NCBI GenBank assembly: GCA_934754475.1
Contig: CAKVHV010000002.1
Location: 62,001 to 126,000 of the forward strand
Length of the DNA: 64,000 nucleotides
Source: an uncultured Clostridia bacterium
GTDB taxonomy: Bacteria; Bacillota; Clostridia; Christensenellales; UBA1242
Reading direction: 5' to 3'
Positions 50,874 through 60,100 of the stretch are shown here, one piece after another. The position numbers were made by a program, and so were the translations under genes. How positions within the stretch are numbered: position 1 is the stretch's first letter; each line of letters begins with the position of its first letter. The notes beneath the pieces are model-generated. The model did not search any database and was not told where the DNA came from. It saw only the letters and a list, made by a program, of their open reading frames with translations.

Positions 50874-51245
50874 TTATTTACCTTTTTTTGCACCATATTT
50901 ACTACGTGCTTGTTTTCTCTTTGCAACTCCAGCAGTATCAAGAGTACCCCTGATTACGTGATAACGTACACCTGGCAAATCTCTTACTCTTCCGCCACGG
51001 ATAAGAACAACACTGTGTTCTTGTAGGTTGTGGCCTTCACCAGGAATATAAACAGTACCTTCTTGACCGTTAGATAGTTTAACCCTACAAATCTTTCTTA
51101 GAGCTGAGTTTGGTTTCTTTGGAGATGTAGTAGTAACACTCAAACAAACTCCCCTTTTTTGTGGGTTTTCGTCCATTATTGGAGTTTTGGATTTAACAGC
51201 AACTTGCTTTCTGCCTTGTTTAACTAATTGCGAAATTGTTGGCAT
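50874..51245 (-). CDS. rpsL: 30S ribosomal protein S12
   Basis: A 123-residue S12 at the decoding centre. TTSPKKPNSALRKICRVKLSNG and PGEGHNLQEHSVVLIRGGRVRDLPGVRYHVIRG are intact. The lysine in TTSPKKPNSA and the one in the GHNLQEH loop region fit the drug-sensitive form, with Gln where many species have Gln as well. It is the first gene of the str operon. AGGAGG precedes the ATG. Confidence 0.98.
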   Translation of the reverse strand: MPTISQLVKQGRKQVAVKSKTPIMDENPQKRGVCLSVTTTSPKKPNSALRKICRVKLSNGQEGTVYIPGEGHNLQEHSVVLIRGGRVRDLPGVRYHVIRGTLDTAGVAKRKQARSKYGAKKGK

Positions 51246-51308
51246 TTTATCCTCCTAAATAGTTTTGGCAAATTTAGATTCAACCATATCAAATTTACCT
51301 AAAGTCAT

Positions 51309-51343
51309 TCTCCACAGTAGCACAATGTATTGTAGCGTGGAGA
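51309..51343 (-). ncRNA. Hairpin in the str operon leader
   Basis: TCTCCAC/GTGGAGA (51309-51315 with 51337-51343) with an inner ACAAT/ATTGT stem, about 70 bases before rpsL and within the roughly 180-base leader. It may be a ribosomal-protein or NusG-sensitive element. No U tract follows, so it is not a terminator. Confidence 0.45.
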
Positions 51344-51434
51344 TATTTTCAAGTTACCAAAATCACACCAGAGTCGGTCACTCAAAAATTACCAAACGAA
51401 CATATTCCGTTTAGTATACTATAATACGCTATTT

Positions 51435-51463
51435 AGTTTACCAAATAAAAAATCCAATGTCAA
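51435..51463 (-). promoter_or_regulatory. str operon promoter
   Basis: Minus strand TTGACA (51458-51463), a 17-base spacer, TAAACT (51435-51440). The predicted start is near 51428. The -35 hexamer lies inside the 3' arm of the upstream terminator. Confidence 0.8.
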
Positions 51464-51506
51464 CATTTTTTGAAATATTTTTCATTTTTGTTGTATTGGA
51501 TTTTTT
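51447..51506 (-). terminator. Terminator of the LRR operon overlapping the str promoter
   Basis: A long imperfect hairpin: minus-strand AATCCAATACAACA pairs with TGTTGACATTGGATT, followed by a T run. Its 3' arm is the -35 region of the rpsL promoter. Confidence 0.7.
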
Positions 51507-51560
51507 TGGGTTTATTTTGCGATTTTTTTGAAAAACCACATATAAATTTTTAATTTGTAA

Positions 51561-51794
51561 TTATATATTTTGTATATTTTTAATTTTACTCAAAAGGATT
51601 GATACTTCCGCATCTAATTTTTGGAATTTTGCAACACTAATTTGGAGCATGCCTTTAAGTTTTTGAACATCTTGTAGGGATTTTGAATTATTAATTTCAT
51701 TAATTAACTCGTCTTTTTCGGCTAGCAATTTATTAAGAGATGCTCGTTTTTCGTCAATTTCCTTTCTTAATTTCAAAAGATAATCATTTTCCAT
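51561..51794 (-). CDS. Small coiled-coil protein
   Basis: A 77-residue protein, not recognised. It is almost entirely heptad-like helix (LRKEIDEKRASLNKLLAEKDELINEI; then VAKFQKLDAEVSILLSKI). There is no signal peptide or membrane segment. It starts 8 bases after the LRR gene and shares its terminator, so it probably works with that protein. AGGTG precedes the ATG. Confidence 0.7.
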   Translation of the reverse strand: MENDYLLKLRKEIDEKRASLNKLLAEKDELINEINNSKSLQDVQKLKGMLQISVAKFQKLDAEVSILLSKIKNIQNI

Positions 51795-51802
51795 ATTTTC
51801 AC

Positions 51803-54800
51803 CTACTGCATTTCTTTGTTATTTTCAAGTCTATCTAGCATATTATCCGCCATCGACAAATTAGACCTAATATTCTTTTCATAATCTTTGGTTGCTTGGT
51901 CATAAGTTCTAATTAAATATTGAGCACTTGCATCCGTATAGACTCCACCATTTGGATTTCGTGGCATAGAATTTGTATTATTCAACTTATTAAATTTTGC
52001 ATCAAGTATTCTTTTAAGGTCGTTATAGGCGGTTCCGGTTGTTACATTTTTAACTTTATTCTTGCCCTTTGCATTCATGGCGAGCAGTATTGCATCCGCC
52101 GACCTAACTAGTGCCGACTCAAAATCTTTTAGTTCTTGAGCATTCTTGTTTAGTACTTTAATAACCGAATTTGGAATTTCAATATTGTCATAACAAACAG
52201 TTTCAGTTTTGGCGTCGTACCAAATGTACGCTTGACCAATAATTCTTTTTTCGCCTGTTGGCTTTCCGTTTTTTAATACATCTTTTTCAAAAACCAAAAA
52301 ACCTGAAGAGTTGCTAGTAAATCCGTCAACCACACAAGACTCTGCTCCACCGCCCATGTGTTGGCAACAATTTGTTATGTTTCCAAGCACAAATCCTGTT
52401 GGGTCGTCTTTTTCTAAGAATCTATACTGAATAGGATTGTTTTCACTATCTTTGTTAGCCATAATGATATAGTCTTGTTTAATCTTTTTGGACTTTTCAT
52501 AAATTTCTTGGATTTGATTAAAAGTATGTTGGTCATATCCATATTGTCCTACAATTTGTGCAAGACTTTCATTTCCTTCATAAACATCATCATATGTCTG
52601 CAGTGACAAATGTTTGGCTACAAACTCTGGAGTTAATAAATCCCTATTTGTATTTCCCCTAATTACCATATTTGGATAAATTTTGAGAAGATAATCGAAA
52701 TTGTTGTGTGCTTGAGCCAATAAATTTCTTTCATCTTCAATATATATACAATCCCCTTCATCCATATCATTATCAAAATCTTCTTCATCGTCATCACCTT
52801 CGAGACTATTTATAATAGATAACCCTTTATGTTCTAGTTCTTCTAGTTCTTTCTTGGAATAAATTTTATCATCATAATCAACATAAACTTTCATAAAATT
52901 TCTGTCATCAAGATAATGTTTCATAAAGAACTCAGCAAAAACTGGATTATATGGTTTGTCTTTTAAAACAAATTCTGTAAATTCACCATGTATTTCTTCA
53001 GCTAAATTTTCAGCCATAAAATCGTCACTAGTTTCATGATTTTGTTTTTCCCAATAATCTTTAATCATATTATAGTCTTTTTCCAAAATCTTTTCAACAT
53101 ATCTATATGCTTCGTCTCTAGCCTTAATATCTGTCGAAAATCCACCCAAGGCATAGTAAATTTTGAGAAGTTCTTGTCTTGCGTTTTCTCTTAACAAATC
53201 GTGGTCGATTTTTTCAAAACCATATTTTGAAAACAATTTATAAAATAATTTTAAATTGCCATTTGCAAACAAACTATCTATTTGGGAATTTGGGAAAGTA
53301 TGAAGAATTGTACTATTTGGCACACGTTCAATCTTTTTATCTTCAATGAGTTTTAGACAATCAAGATAATTTGCACTACTATTAAAAGAACTTAGCACGT
53401 CATCAAAATTCAAATTTTTGTCCGCAACAGACTCTTCTTCTTTAGTAATTTTCGTCGTTGAAGAAGTTATGTGAGCAGAATTAAATTTAACATTAAAAGC
53501 AACATAATCGTTTTTGTTTGGGATTTTAATTCCATCACCAACAACTCTTATTTCACTTTTGTCTTTTGCCAAAAGTATCTTACTTACATCATTAATTTTG
53601 CGTCCGCCGTCATTTTGTGCAAGTCTACAGCATAAATTTTTTATATTATTACTAAGTCCATGCATATTCATAGAGAAATTTACTTTTTTATTTTTGGCAA
53701 AAGGACTATGGTTTAAATTAAACATAGTTTTACCGCCAGCAAAGACTAATTCTTTGAGACTTGAAGAGCCTAATTTCCCAAATAAGTCAGAACATTCTTC
53801 TACCTTTTCGGGTATAACAAGTTTTTCAATTTCTGTATTTTCGAATGCATTCTTATCAATTCGTTCTAGCGAATCGGGCAATTCAATAGAATTAAACGAA
53901 CAATTTCTGAATGCTTCAGTCCCAATTCGCTCTAGTGCACTCGGCAACTCTATACTTGTAAGCGATATACACCCGTCAAAAGTTCCTTCGGGGATAATTG
54001 TTAAACCTGAAGGCAATCTAACCGATTCTAGATTGATACAATGAGAAAAAGTATCATGACAAGCCCATGTGAATTTTGAATTGTCGTCAATATAAACATC
54101 TTTAAGATTACGACACCCCGAAAATGCATGTGTTTCTATTTCTACTCCACTAGGAATTTTGATAGATGTCAAAGAGTTGCAATCTCTAAAGCAACATGAG
54201 CCTATGTAATCCAAAGACTCAGGAAAATCAATATCTTTTAATTTTTTACAATCAGCAAAACAATGAGAACCAATACTTTCTAAACTAGATGGAAATTTAA
54301 CTGAAGTTAAATTTTTGCAACCATGAAAAACGGCTTCTCCCAATATTTTCACACCTTCAGGAATAACAATATTCTCTAGTGACTCACATTTGCCAAAACA
54401 ATGATTTTTAATGTTATATAACTTTTGTGGAAGAACAATGTCTCTTAATGACTCACAACTATGAAAACACATATTTCCAATGGCTTTTAACTTTTGTGGA
54501 AGAACAATATTCTCTAATGATTTGCAATCATAAAATGCGAATTCTGCAATTTCATTTATGCTATCTGGCAAAGTAACATTTTGTAGATTCTCACAACCAC
54601 GAAACAAATCTTTTGGGATATAAGTTATGCCCCTAGGTAGTTTTACACTTTCCAAGTCTCGAGAAAATGCAAAACAAGCGCCTGGCAATTCCTTTATAGT
54701 ATTAGGCAAATTAATGCTAACAAGCCCAGTAGACTTAGCAAATGCAAATCTATCAATTTTTCGAATATTATTTGGAATAGTCAATGTGTAATTTTTTGGA

Positions 54801-54931
54801 AATTTAAAATTGTGAAAAGCATCAGAGCCAATAGTCTTAAACTTGCTCCAAAAACCAGGATTATCCAAATCTCTTATGTCTGCTTTGACAAGGACTTTAT
54901 TTTCAATTTTTGAATAAATTTCTCTATCCAT
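51803..54931 (-). CDS. Large cytoplasmic LRR_5 (BspA-type) protein with a C-terminal Cys-Cys-Gln domain
   Basis: A 1042-residue protein. Residues about 30-400 are some 15 BspA/LRR_5 repeats of about 23 residues (pattern LP..I..IG..CFxxCxxLxxI). A mostly helical acidic middle follows (about 460-820). Residues about 840-960 form a distinct block with GNITNCCQHMGGGAESC, SSGFLVFEKD, IIGQAYIWYD and VCYDNIEIP, and a GTAYNDLKRIL motif near 970. There is no signal peptide, so unlike most BspA proteins it looks intracellular. I do not recognise the C-terminal block; the conserved-looking cysteines suggest an enzyme. It has a consensus promoter and is followed by the coiled-coil gene. Confidence 0.75.
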   Translation of the reverse strand: MDREIYSKIENKVLVKADIRDLDNPGFWSKFKTIGSDAFHNFKFPKNYTLTIPNNIRKIDRFAFAKSTGLVSINLPNTIKELPGACFAFSRDLESVKLPRGITYIPKDLFRGCENLQNVTLPDSINEIAEFAFYDCKSLENIVLPQKLKAIGNMCFHSCESLRDIVLPQKLYNIKNHCFGKCESLENIVIPEGVKILGEAVFHGCKNLTSVKFPSSLESIGSHCFADCKKLKDIDFPESLDYIGSCCFRDCNSLTSIKIPSGVEIETHAFSGCRNLKDVYIDDNSKFTWACHDTFSHCINLESVRLPSGLTIIPEGTFDGCISLTSIELPSALERIGTEAFRNCSFNSIELPDSLERIDKNAFENTEIEKLVIPEKVEECSDLFGKLGSSSLKELVFAGGKTMFNLNHSPFAKNKKVNFSMNMHGLSNNIKNLCCRLAQNDGGRKINDVSKILLAKDKSEIRVVGDGIKIPNKNDYVAFNVKFNSAHITSSTTKITKEEESVADKNLNFDDVLSSFNSSANYLDCLKLIEDKKIERVPNSTILHTFPNSQIDSLFANGNLKLFYKLFSKYGFEKIDHDLLRENARQELLKIYYALGGFSTDIKARDEAYRYVEKILEKDYNMIKDYWEKQNHETSDDFMAENLAEEIHGEFTEFVLKDKPYNPVFAEFFMKHYLDDRNFMKVYVDYDDKIYSKKELEELEHKGLSIINSLEGDDDEEDFDNDMDEGDCIYIEDERNLLAQAHNNFDYLLKIYPNMVIRGNTNRDLLTPEFVAKHLSLQTYDDVYEGNESLAQIVGQYGYDQHTFNQIQEIYEKSKKIKQDYIIMANKDSENNPIQYRFLEKDDPTGFVLGNITNCCQHMGGGAESCVVDGFTSNSSGFLVFEKDVLKNGKPTGEKRIIGQAYIWYDAKTETVCYDNIEIPNSVIKVLNKNAQELKDFESALVRSADAILLAMNAKGKNKVKNVTTGTAYNDLKRILDAKFNKLNNTNSMPRNPNGGVYTDASAQYLIRTYDQATKDYEKNIRSNLSMADNMLDRLENNKEMQ

Positions 54932-54956
54932 ATAGTACTCCCACTAAACTTTTTTG

Positions 54957-54985
54957 ATTATACCATATTTTAGCCAAAAAGTCAA
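54957..54985 (-). promoter_or_regulatory. Promoter of the LRR operon
   Basis: Minus strand TTGACT (54980-54985), a 17-base spacer, TATAAT (54957-54962). The recurrent motif TACTATGCAA (54988-54997) lies two bases upstream of the -35. Confidence 0.88.
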
Positions 54986-55001
54986 GGTTGCATAGTACCA
55001 C

Positions 55002-55071
55002 AAAAAAATACTTATTTGGCTGATAATTTCAAACTATTTTGTAATTTGAAAAAACCAATCAAATAAGTATT
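55002..55071 (-). terminator. Terminator after the HicB-like gene
   Basis: AATACTTATTTG/CAAATAAGTATT (arms 55060-55071 and 55007-55018) with an inner TTCAAA/TTTGAA hairpin, then seven T on the minus strand. It separates the HicB-like gene from the LRR promoter. Confidence 0.8.
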
Positions 55072-55090
55072 ATTTCATCAAATATTTAGT

Positions 55091-55369
55091 TTACACTGCT
55101 TTGTTTTTGTCATTAAGAGTACTCTCAACCAAAACACACATTTCTTTTGGATGAGTTTTGCAAACAATATCAAAGCTACTTGGTTCTGGAATATCTGTCT
55201 CAAAAGCATATGCACATTCCAAATACGCATCAAGCATTTCCCTTGCATTATTATGTGCTTGCTCAACAGTTTCGCCACTGGTTACAAGCCCAATATCAAA
55301 CATGGCGATGATATAACACTTTTCTTCATCGTCATAAAATAGTACCGCTGGATAAGTAAATTTTTTCAT
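55091..55369 (-). CDS. HicB-like protein, no HicA partner
   Basis: A 92-residue protein. The N-terminal half is the HicB partial RNase-H-like fold: YPAVLFYDDEEKCYIIAMFDIGLVTSGETVEQAHNNAREML. No ribbon-helix-helix or helix-turn-helix DNA-binding tail is obvious. HicB normally neutralises the toxin HicA. No HicA-like gene lies within several kilobases, and the gene has its own terminator. It is therefore an orphan, possibly a stand-alone regulator. I start at the ATG at 55369 behind AAGAG. Confidence 0.8.
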   Translation of the reverse strand: MKKFTYPAVLFYDDEEKCYIIAMFDIGLVTSGETVEQAHNNAREMLDAYLECAYAFETDIPEPSSFDIVCKTHPKEMCVLVESTLNDKNKAV

Positions 55370-55505
55370 ACACACACTCTTTTTAGTATAACTTTATTTA
55401 ATTTTAGCATAAAAAATCTTTGTTGTAAAATTTTTTGCCCGTATTTTTTGTACTTTTAGGCTAATTTACATGATAAAATCTAGTTTTTTATTCAAAACCT
55501 TAGTA

Positions 55506-56489
55506 TTAAAGATTATCAAGAGCCAAGCTATAAACATTTTTTAGTTGTTTTCTATTAAAGATTTTGTACTTTTTGCCAGCAGATTCAAATAATATATACA
55601 CCCTATTATTTTTGATAGCAATCTCTTCGGACATAGAAGGAACATTTATTGTATTAGTTAGTGATTCACCATCCAAGTACCAAAGTTTGATTGTGTGGTT
55701 TCCGAGTGCAAAATTTGGATTGTGTGGAGCTTCGCTAAATACATCTTTGTATACATACAATGCCGAATCGGCAAGACCATACGAACAAGACATAAGAATT
55801 TTTCCGTTAGACACTGCCATTCCTTGAACAAGCCCCCTAATAGACAATGCTCTTGACGGAGTCTTTTCGTCTAGTCCCAAAGATTTCCCTTCGTTAATCT
55901 TATATCCAAAAACAAGTGCTGGATTTGTTTCCCCGCTACGAGTTTGCAAAAAATGTGTTGAACTTGTTTCGTAACTTCCCGCTCTATAGAATTCGCCTAT
56001 ATACAAATATCCGTCATTTGTAAAAACAAAATCAGCACCATTATTTACTTTGAAACTATCAATAATTTCAACCTTTGCTTCATTTTCGCACGAATTTACT
56101 GCTGACAAGAAAAATCTAAAGCAGTTTTTGTCTCCAACTACCCAAATAGTACTGCCGTAAGATACAATTCCGCCCGCATGACCGGTGTAATCTTGGTCGT
56201 CTTGTGTGAGTGTAAAGTATTTTTCTGCCTTTCCTTCGTTAATTACATAAAATCTCGAAAGAGACCCATCTGACATATATCCACCGACCAAAAACTTGTC
56301 AGTTCCGTCAATAGTCGTTAGACCTTGCGGAGTAAATTTGGTGTCAAGTCCGGGAATTTCAAACTCTACACTTGCGTTTTCAAAAAACTTTTTGTTCCAT
56401 GGCCATAGATAATATACACCCAAAAAAATTAGTATTAGTCCCAAAATAGAACTAATTATAGATATTGTAATCTTCCATGCTTTTGACAT
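55506..56489 (-). CDS. Membrane-anchored propeller-like protein
   Basis: A 327-residue protein. One N-terminal transmembrane helix (about 7-27: ISIISSILGLILIFLGVYYLW) anchors a beta-rich outer domain. Repeating strand pairs such as KFLVGGYMSDGSLSRFYVI, GSTIWVVGDKNCFRFFL and GYLYIGEFYRAGSYE suggest a beta-propeller like SMP-30/YncE proteins. No catalytic motif is seen and function is unknown. The start is the ATG at 56489 behind AAGGGG. An upstream in-frame ATG lies near the predicted -10 (TATAAT at 56511-56516) and is rejected. Confidence 0.7.
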   Translation of the reverse strand: MSKAWKITISIISSILGLILIFLGVYYLWPWNKKFFENASVEFEIPGLDTKFTPQGLTTIDGTDKFLVGGYMSDGSLSRFYVINEGKAEKYFTLTQDDQDYTGHAGGIVSYGSTIWVVGDKNCFRFFLSAVNSCENEAKVEIIDSFKVNNGADFVFTNDGYLYIGEFYRAGSYETSSTHFLQTRSGETNPALVFGYKINEGKSLGLDEKTPSRALSIRGLVQGMAVSNGKILMSCSYGLADSALYVYKDVFSEAPHNPNFALGNHTIKLWYLDGESLTNTINVPSMSEEIAIKNNRVYILFESAGKKYKIFNRKQLKNVYSLALDNL

Positions 56490-56586
56490 AATTATCCCCT
56501 TAAATATTAGATTATATTGATTTTGCATAGTATTTAAATTATTGCCTTACATTGTTAATTTAACACAAAATTCTAATTAATCAAAA

Positions 56587-56621
56587 CAAAAAAACACACT
56601 TACTCTAAATGTAAATGTGTT
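56587..56621 (-). terminator. Terminator after the 98-residue gene
   Basis: Minus-strand AACACATTTAC/GTAAGTGTGTT (56611-56621 with 56593-56603; one G-U pair) with a seven-base loop and a T run. Confidence 0.85.
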
Positions 56622-56632
56622 AGATTTAAATG

Positions 56633-56929
56633 TTATGCTTCTTGAACAAAACTGTTGTTAATCAAATTGCTAATTACGTTTTCACTAGCATTTTCTTGAG
56701 TTTTGACAAGTCCGTTTGCTTTTAAATATTTTTCAATAGACTTAGCATACCTAGTTGTTTGAAATTTGAGCATACCGTTTTCGTCAACATACAAATTTCC
56801 GCTACCTGCAAGTTTCATGCTTTCAGGCACAACTGGAGTACTAACTGGTTTAACTTCCTTATTTAGTGAAGAATAAACTTCGTTTAATTTGTCTACATAC
56901 TTTTCCATTTCATTAATTGTTTGGTCCAT
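56633..56929 (-). CDS. Hypothetical protein, 98 residues, behind a structured leader
   Basis: Not recognised. It begins MDQTINEMEKYVDKLNEVYSSL (helix). A Pro/Val-rich linker follows, then a short beta segment (GNLYVDENGMLKFQTTRYAKS) and a helix. It has no membrane segment. AAGGAG lies seven bases before the ATG at 56929; an earlier in-frame start is rejected. It is monocistronic: strong promoter, roughly 115-base structured leader, terminator. That degree of leader investment suggests tight regulation of a small cytoplasmic protein. Confidence 0.75.
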   Translation of the reverse strand: MDQTINEMEKYVDKLNEVYSSLNKEVKPVSTPVVPESMKLAGSGNLYVDENGMLKFQTTRYAKSIEKYLKANGLVKTQENASENVISNLINNSFVQEA

Positions 56930-56983
56930 AACATTTCTCCTTGAAATTTTATTTTCCCCCAATTAAATATTAACTTATCCCTA

Positions 56984-57046
56984 TGTAATCAATAATTTAA
57001 TTGTGTCCACCAACACCCATGCCCACCAGCATCATTTTTGATTACA
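56984..57046 (-). ncRNA. Structured 5' leader with twin TGGTGG-loop hairpins
   Basis: The predicted RNA begins at about 57045. TGTAATCA (57039-57046) pairs with TGATTACA (56984-56991), closing a junction. Inside are two hairpins: ATGC/GCAT (57019-57032) and GTGT/ACAC (57003-57016). Their six-base loops are identical, TGGTGG, and they are separated by GG. The G-rich core stands out in this AT-rich DNA. The class is not recognised; a riboswitch, a protein-binding leader or a two-tier G-quadruplex are possible. Confidence 0.6.
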
Positions 57047-57051
57047 ACCTA

Positions 57052-57080
57052 ATTATACACTAATAATTTAAATTTGTAAA
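57052..57080 (-). promoter_or_regulatory. Promoter of the 98-residue gene
   Basis: Minus strand TTTACA (57075-57080), a 17-base spacer, TATAAT (57052-57057). It lies directly beyond the rpoC terminator. Confidence 0.85.
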
Positions 57081-57129
57081 TACTAAAACGAAAATTTCTT
57101 TGAAAAATATAAAAATATAACTATATTTT

Positions 57130-57180
57130 TCCAAAAAACAAAATTCCTAGTATGCTATGAAAAATCGCTATACTAGGAAT
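57130..57180 (-). terminator. Terminator after rpoC
   Basis: ATTCCTAGTAT/ATACTAGGAAT (57170-57180 with 57143-57153) with a 16-base loop, then TTTTGTTTTTT on the minus strand. Confidence 0.88.
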
Positions 57181-57193
57181 AATTTTAAGTTTT

Positions 57194-60100
57194 TTAAGCA
57201 AAATCTTCTTCTTCAAACAATTTGTTAGTTTGTTCGTCCATTTGGGCGATTTCCTTAACTTCTTCGTTTGTATCTTTGTATTCAAGATTCTTAATAGTTG
57301 CATAACCAGTTCCGGCTGGAATTTGCTTGCCTATCATCAAGTTCTCTTTGAGTGATACAAGATTATCAACTTTGCCCTTGACAGACGCATCAGTAAGAAC
57401 TCTTGAAGTTTCTTGGAATGATGCAGCAGCAAGGAATGAAGGATTGCTAAGTGCTGCTTTTGTAATACCTTGAACAAGACGTTTAGCAGTTGCTGGTGTA
57501 CCACCTTCTTGGATGATTTTGTCGTTTTCTTCTTCAAACTTGAAGTGGTCAACAATATCACCAATAAGCATATCTGTATCACCACCGTCTTCTACCTTGA
57601 CATTACGTAGCATTTGACGAATAATAATTTCTACGTGTTTTGTATTAAGTTCAACACCTTGAGATGAGTATGTTGCCAAAACTTCGTTAAGAAGATAGTT
57701 TTGAACATCATTTACACCACGAGTTCTTAGGAAATCATTTGGATAAATTGAACCTTCAGTAAGAACTGTTCCGGCTTCAACTGTGTCTCCGTTTTTAACC
57801 TTAAGTACAACTCCATAAGGAATTATATATTTTCCGTCACCATCTGGGTTTTTAACAACGATTTCGTAGTATTTTCCACCATCTTTGTTTTGAGATGCCA
57901 TTTCTTTGAGAATTACTTTTCCGGCAACTTCACTAACTGTTGCAACACCTTTTGGCTTTCTAGCTTCAAAGATTTCGGCAACTCTTGGAAGACCTTGAGT
58001 AATATCGGCAGCATTGGCAACACCACCTGTGTGGAATGTTCTCATAGTAAGCTGTGTACCTGGTTCACCAATTGACTGAGCAGCGATAATACCAACTGGC
58101 TCGCCAAGTGGAACGACTTTGTTATTTGACATGTTTTGTCCATAACATTTTGCACAAATACCATGTTTTGACCTACAAGTTAGGGCTGTTCTAATACATA
58201 CACTTGTGATTCCTGCATCAACAACTTTGTCAGCCATTTCTTTGGTTATCATTGTATCTGCTGGAATAATAATTTCTTTGGTTTTTGGATTGATAACATT
58301 GTCTACTGAATATCTACCAGTGATTCTTTGTTGCAAAGAACTTACTGGAGTTCCGTCTTTGACAATAGCTGAAACAACCATACCTTTGACTTTTTCACCA
58401 TTCTCTTTGAAACAATCTTCTTGAGCAATGATTACTTCTTGGGCAACTGCTTCAAGACGTCTAGTTAAGTAACCAGAGTCAGCAGTTTTCAAAACTTTAT
58501 CTGCAAGACCTTTTCTACCACCACGAGATGATAGGAAGTATTCAAGCGGAGTAAGTCCCAAACGAAAGTTAGATTTAACTGGAATATCAACTTTTCTTCC
58601 AGATGTATTAGCCATGATTCCACGCATACCACAAAGCTGTAATACCTGTCCTGCACTACCACGCGCACCAGACTCAGCCATCATTCTAACTGGATTTAGT
58701 ACATCCATTTTGTTGATAACAACACCTTCAAGTTTCTTGGTTGCATCTTTCCAAAGTTTGATATTTCTATCTAGTTTTTCGTTTTCAGTAATAAATCCAC
58801 GTTTAAAGAATTTCTCGTTTTCAGCAACTTGTTTTTCAACTTCTTCGATATATTCTTGTTTTTCACTTGGAATTTCCATATCGAATACGTTGATTGTTAT
58901 TGCACCGATTGTTGAGTACTTGTAACCAATCTCTTTGATGTGGTCAAGCATCTTAACTGTTTCGGTTGTTCCCAAAGCATCAAAACATTTACGAATGATA
59001 TTCTTAAGAGCCTTTGCAGTAACCAAGAAATCTATTTCGTACTTGCCGATGTTGTCAGGATTAGTTCTATCTACAAAACCGATGTTTTGTGGGATATTTT
59101 TGTTAAATATAATCTTACCGACAGTAGTCTCTATTCTACGAGTAACTGGTTTTCCTTCGAACATAACAGTTTTTCTAACTTGAATAGGAGATTGAATTTC
59201 GATAATTTTGTTTTGATAAGCCATCAACGCTTCGTCTTCTGAAATGAAGTACTTGCCTGCACCCTTGGCATCTTTTTTGACGATTGTCAAATAGTATGAA
59301 CCCAAGACCATATCTTGTGTAGGAGTACAGATTGGACGGCTATCAGCTGGTTTTAGAATGTTATTTGAAGATAGCATCAATATTCTAGCTTCGGCAACTG
59401 CTTCGGGACTAAGTGGAACGTGAACGGACATTTGGTCTCCGTCGAAGTCGGCGTTAAATCCACCACAAACAAGTGGGTGAAGTCTAATTGCTCTACCTTC
59501 AATTAGAACTGGCTCAAACGCTTGGATAGAAAGTCTATGAAGCGAAGGCGCACGGTTAAGTAGTACTGGGTGGTCTTTGATTACTTCTTCAAGCAAATCC
59601 CAAACTACTGGTTTTTGTTTTTCGATTACTCTCTTAGCAGTCTTGAAGTTAAGAGACAAGTTTCTCTCAACCAATTTTCTCATAATAAATGGTTTGAATA
59701 GTTCCAAAGCCATTTCTTTTGGAAGACCGCATTGATACATTTTGAGTTCAGGTCCAACGACGATAACTGAACGACCAGAATAGTCAACACGTTTTCCAAG
59801 CAAGTTTTGTCTAAATCTACCAGGTTTACCCTTTAGACTTGCAGTCAAAGACTTAAGTTCTCTTTGTTTTGGTCCTTGAACAGCCTTTCCTTTCTTACCA
59901 TTTTCAATCAAAGCATCAACTGCTTCTTGAAGCATTCTCTTTTCGTTACGAACAATAACTTCTGGAGCGCCGATTGAAATAAACTTTTTAAGTCTATTAT
60001 TACGATTTATAATTCTACGATAAAGGTCGTTAATATCAGATGTAGCAAATCTGCCACCATCTAGTTGAATCATAGGTCTAATATCTGGTGGAATAACTGG

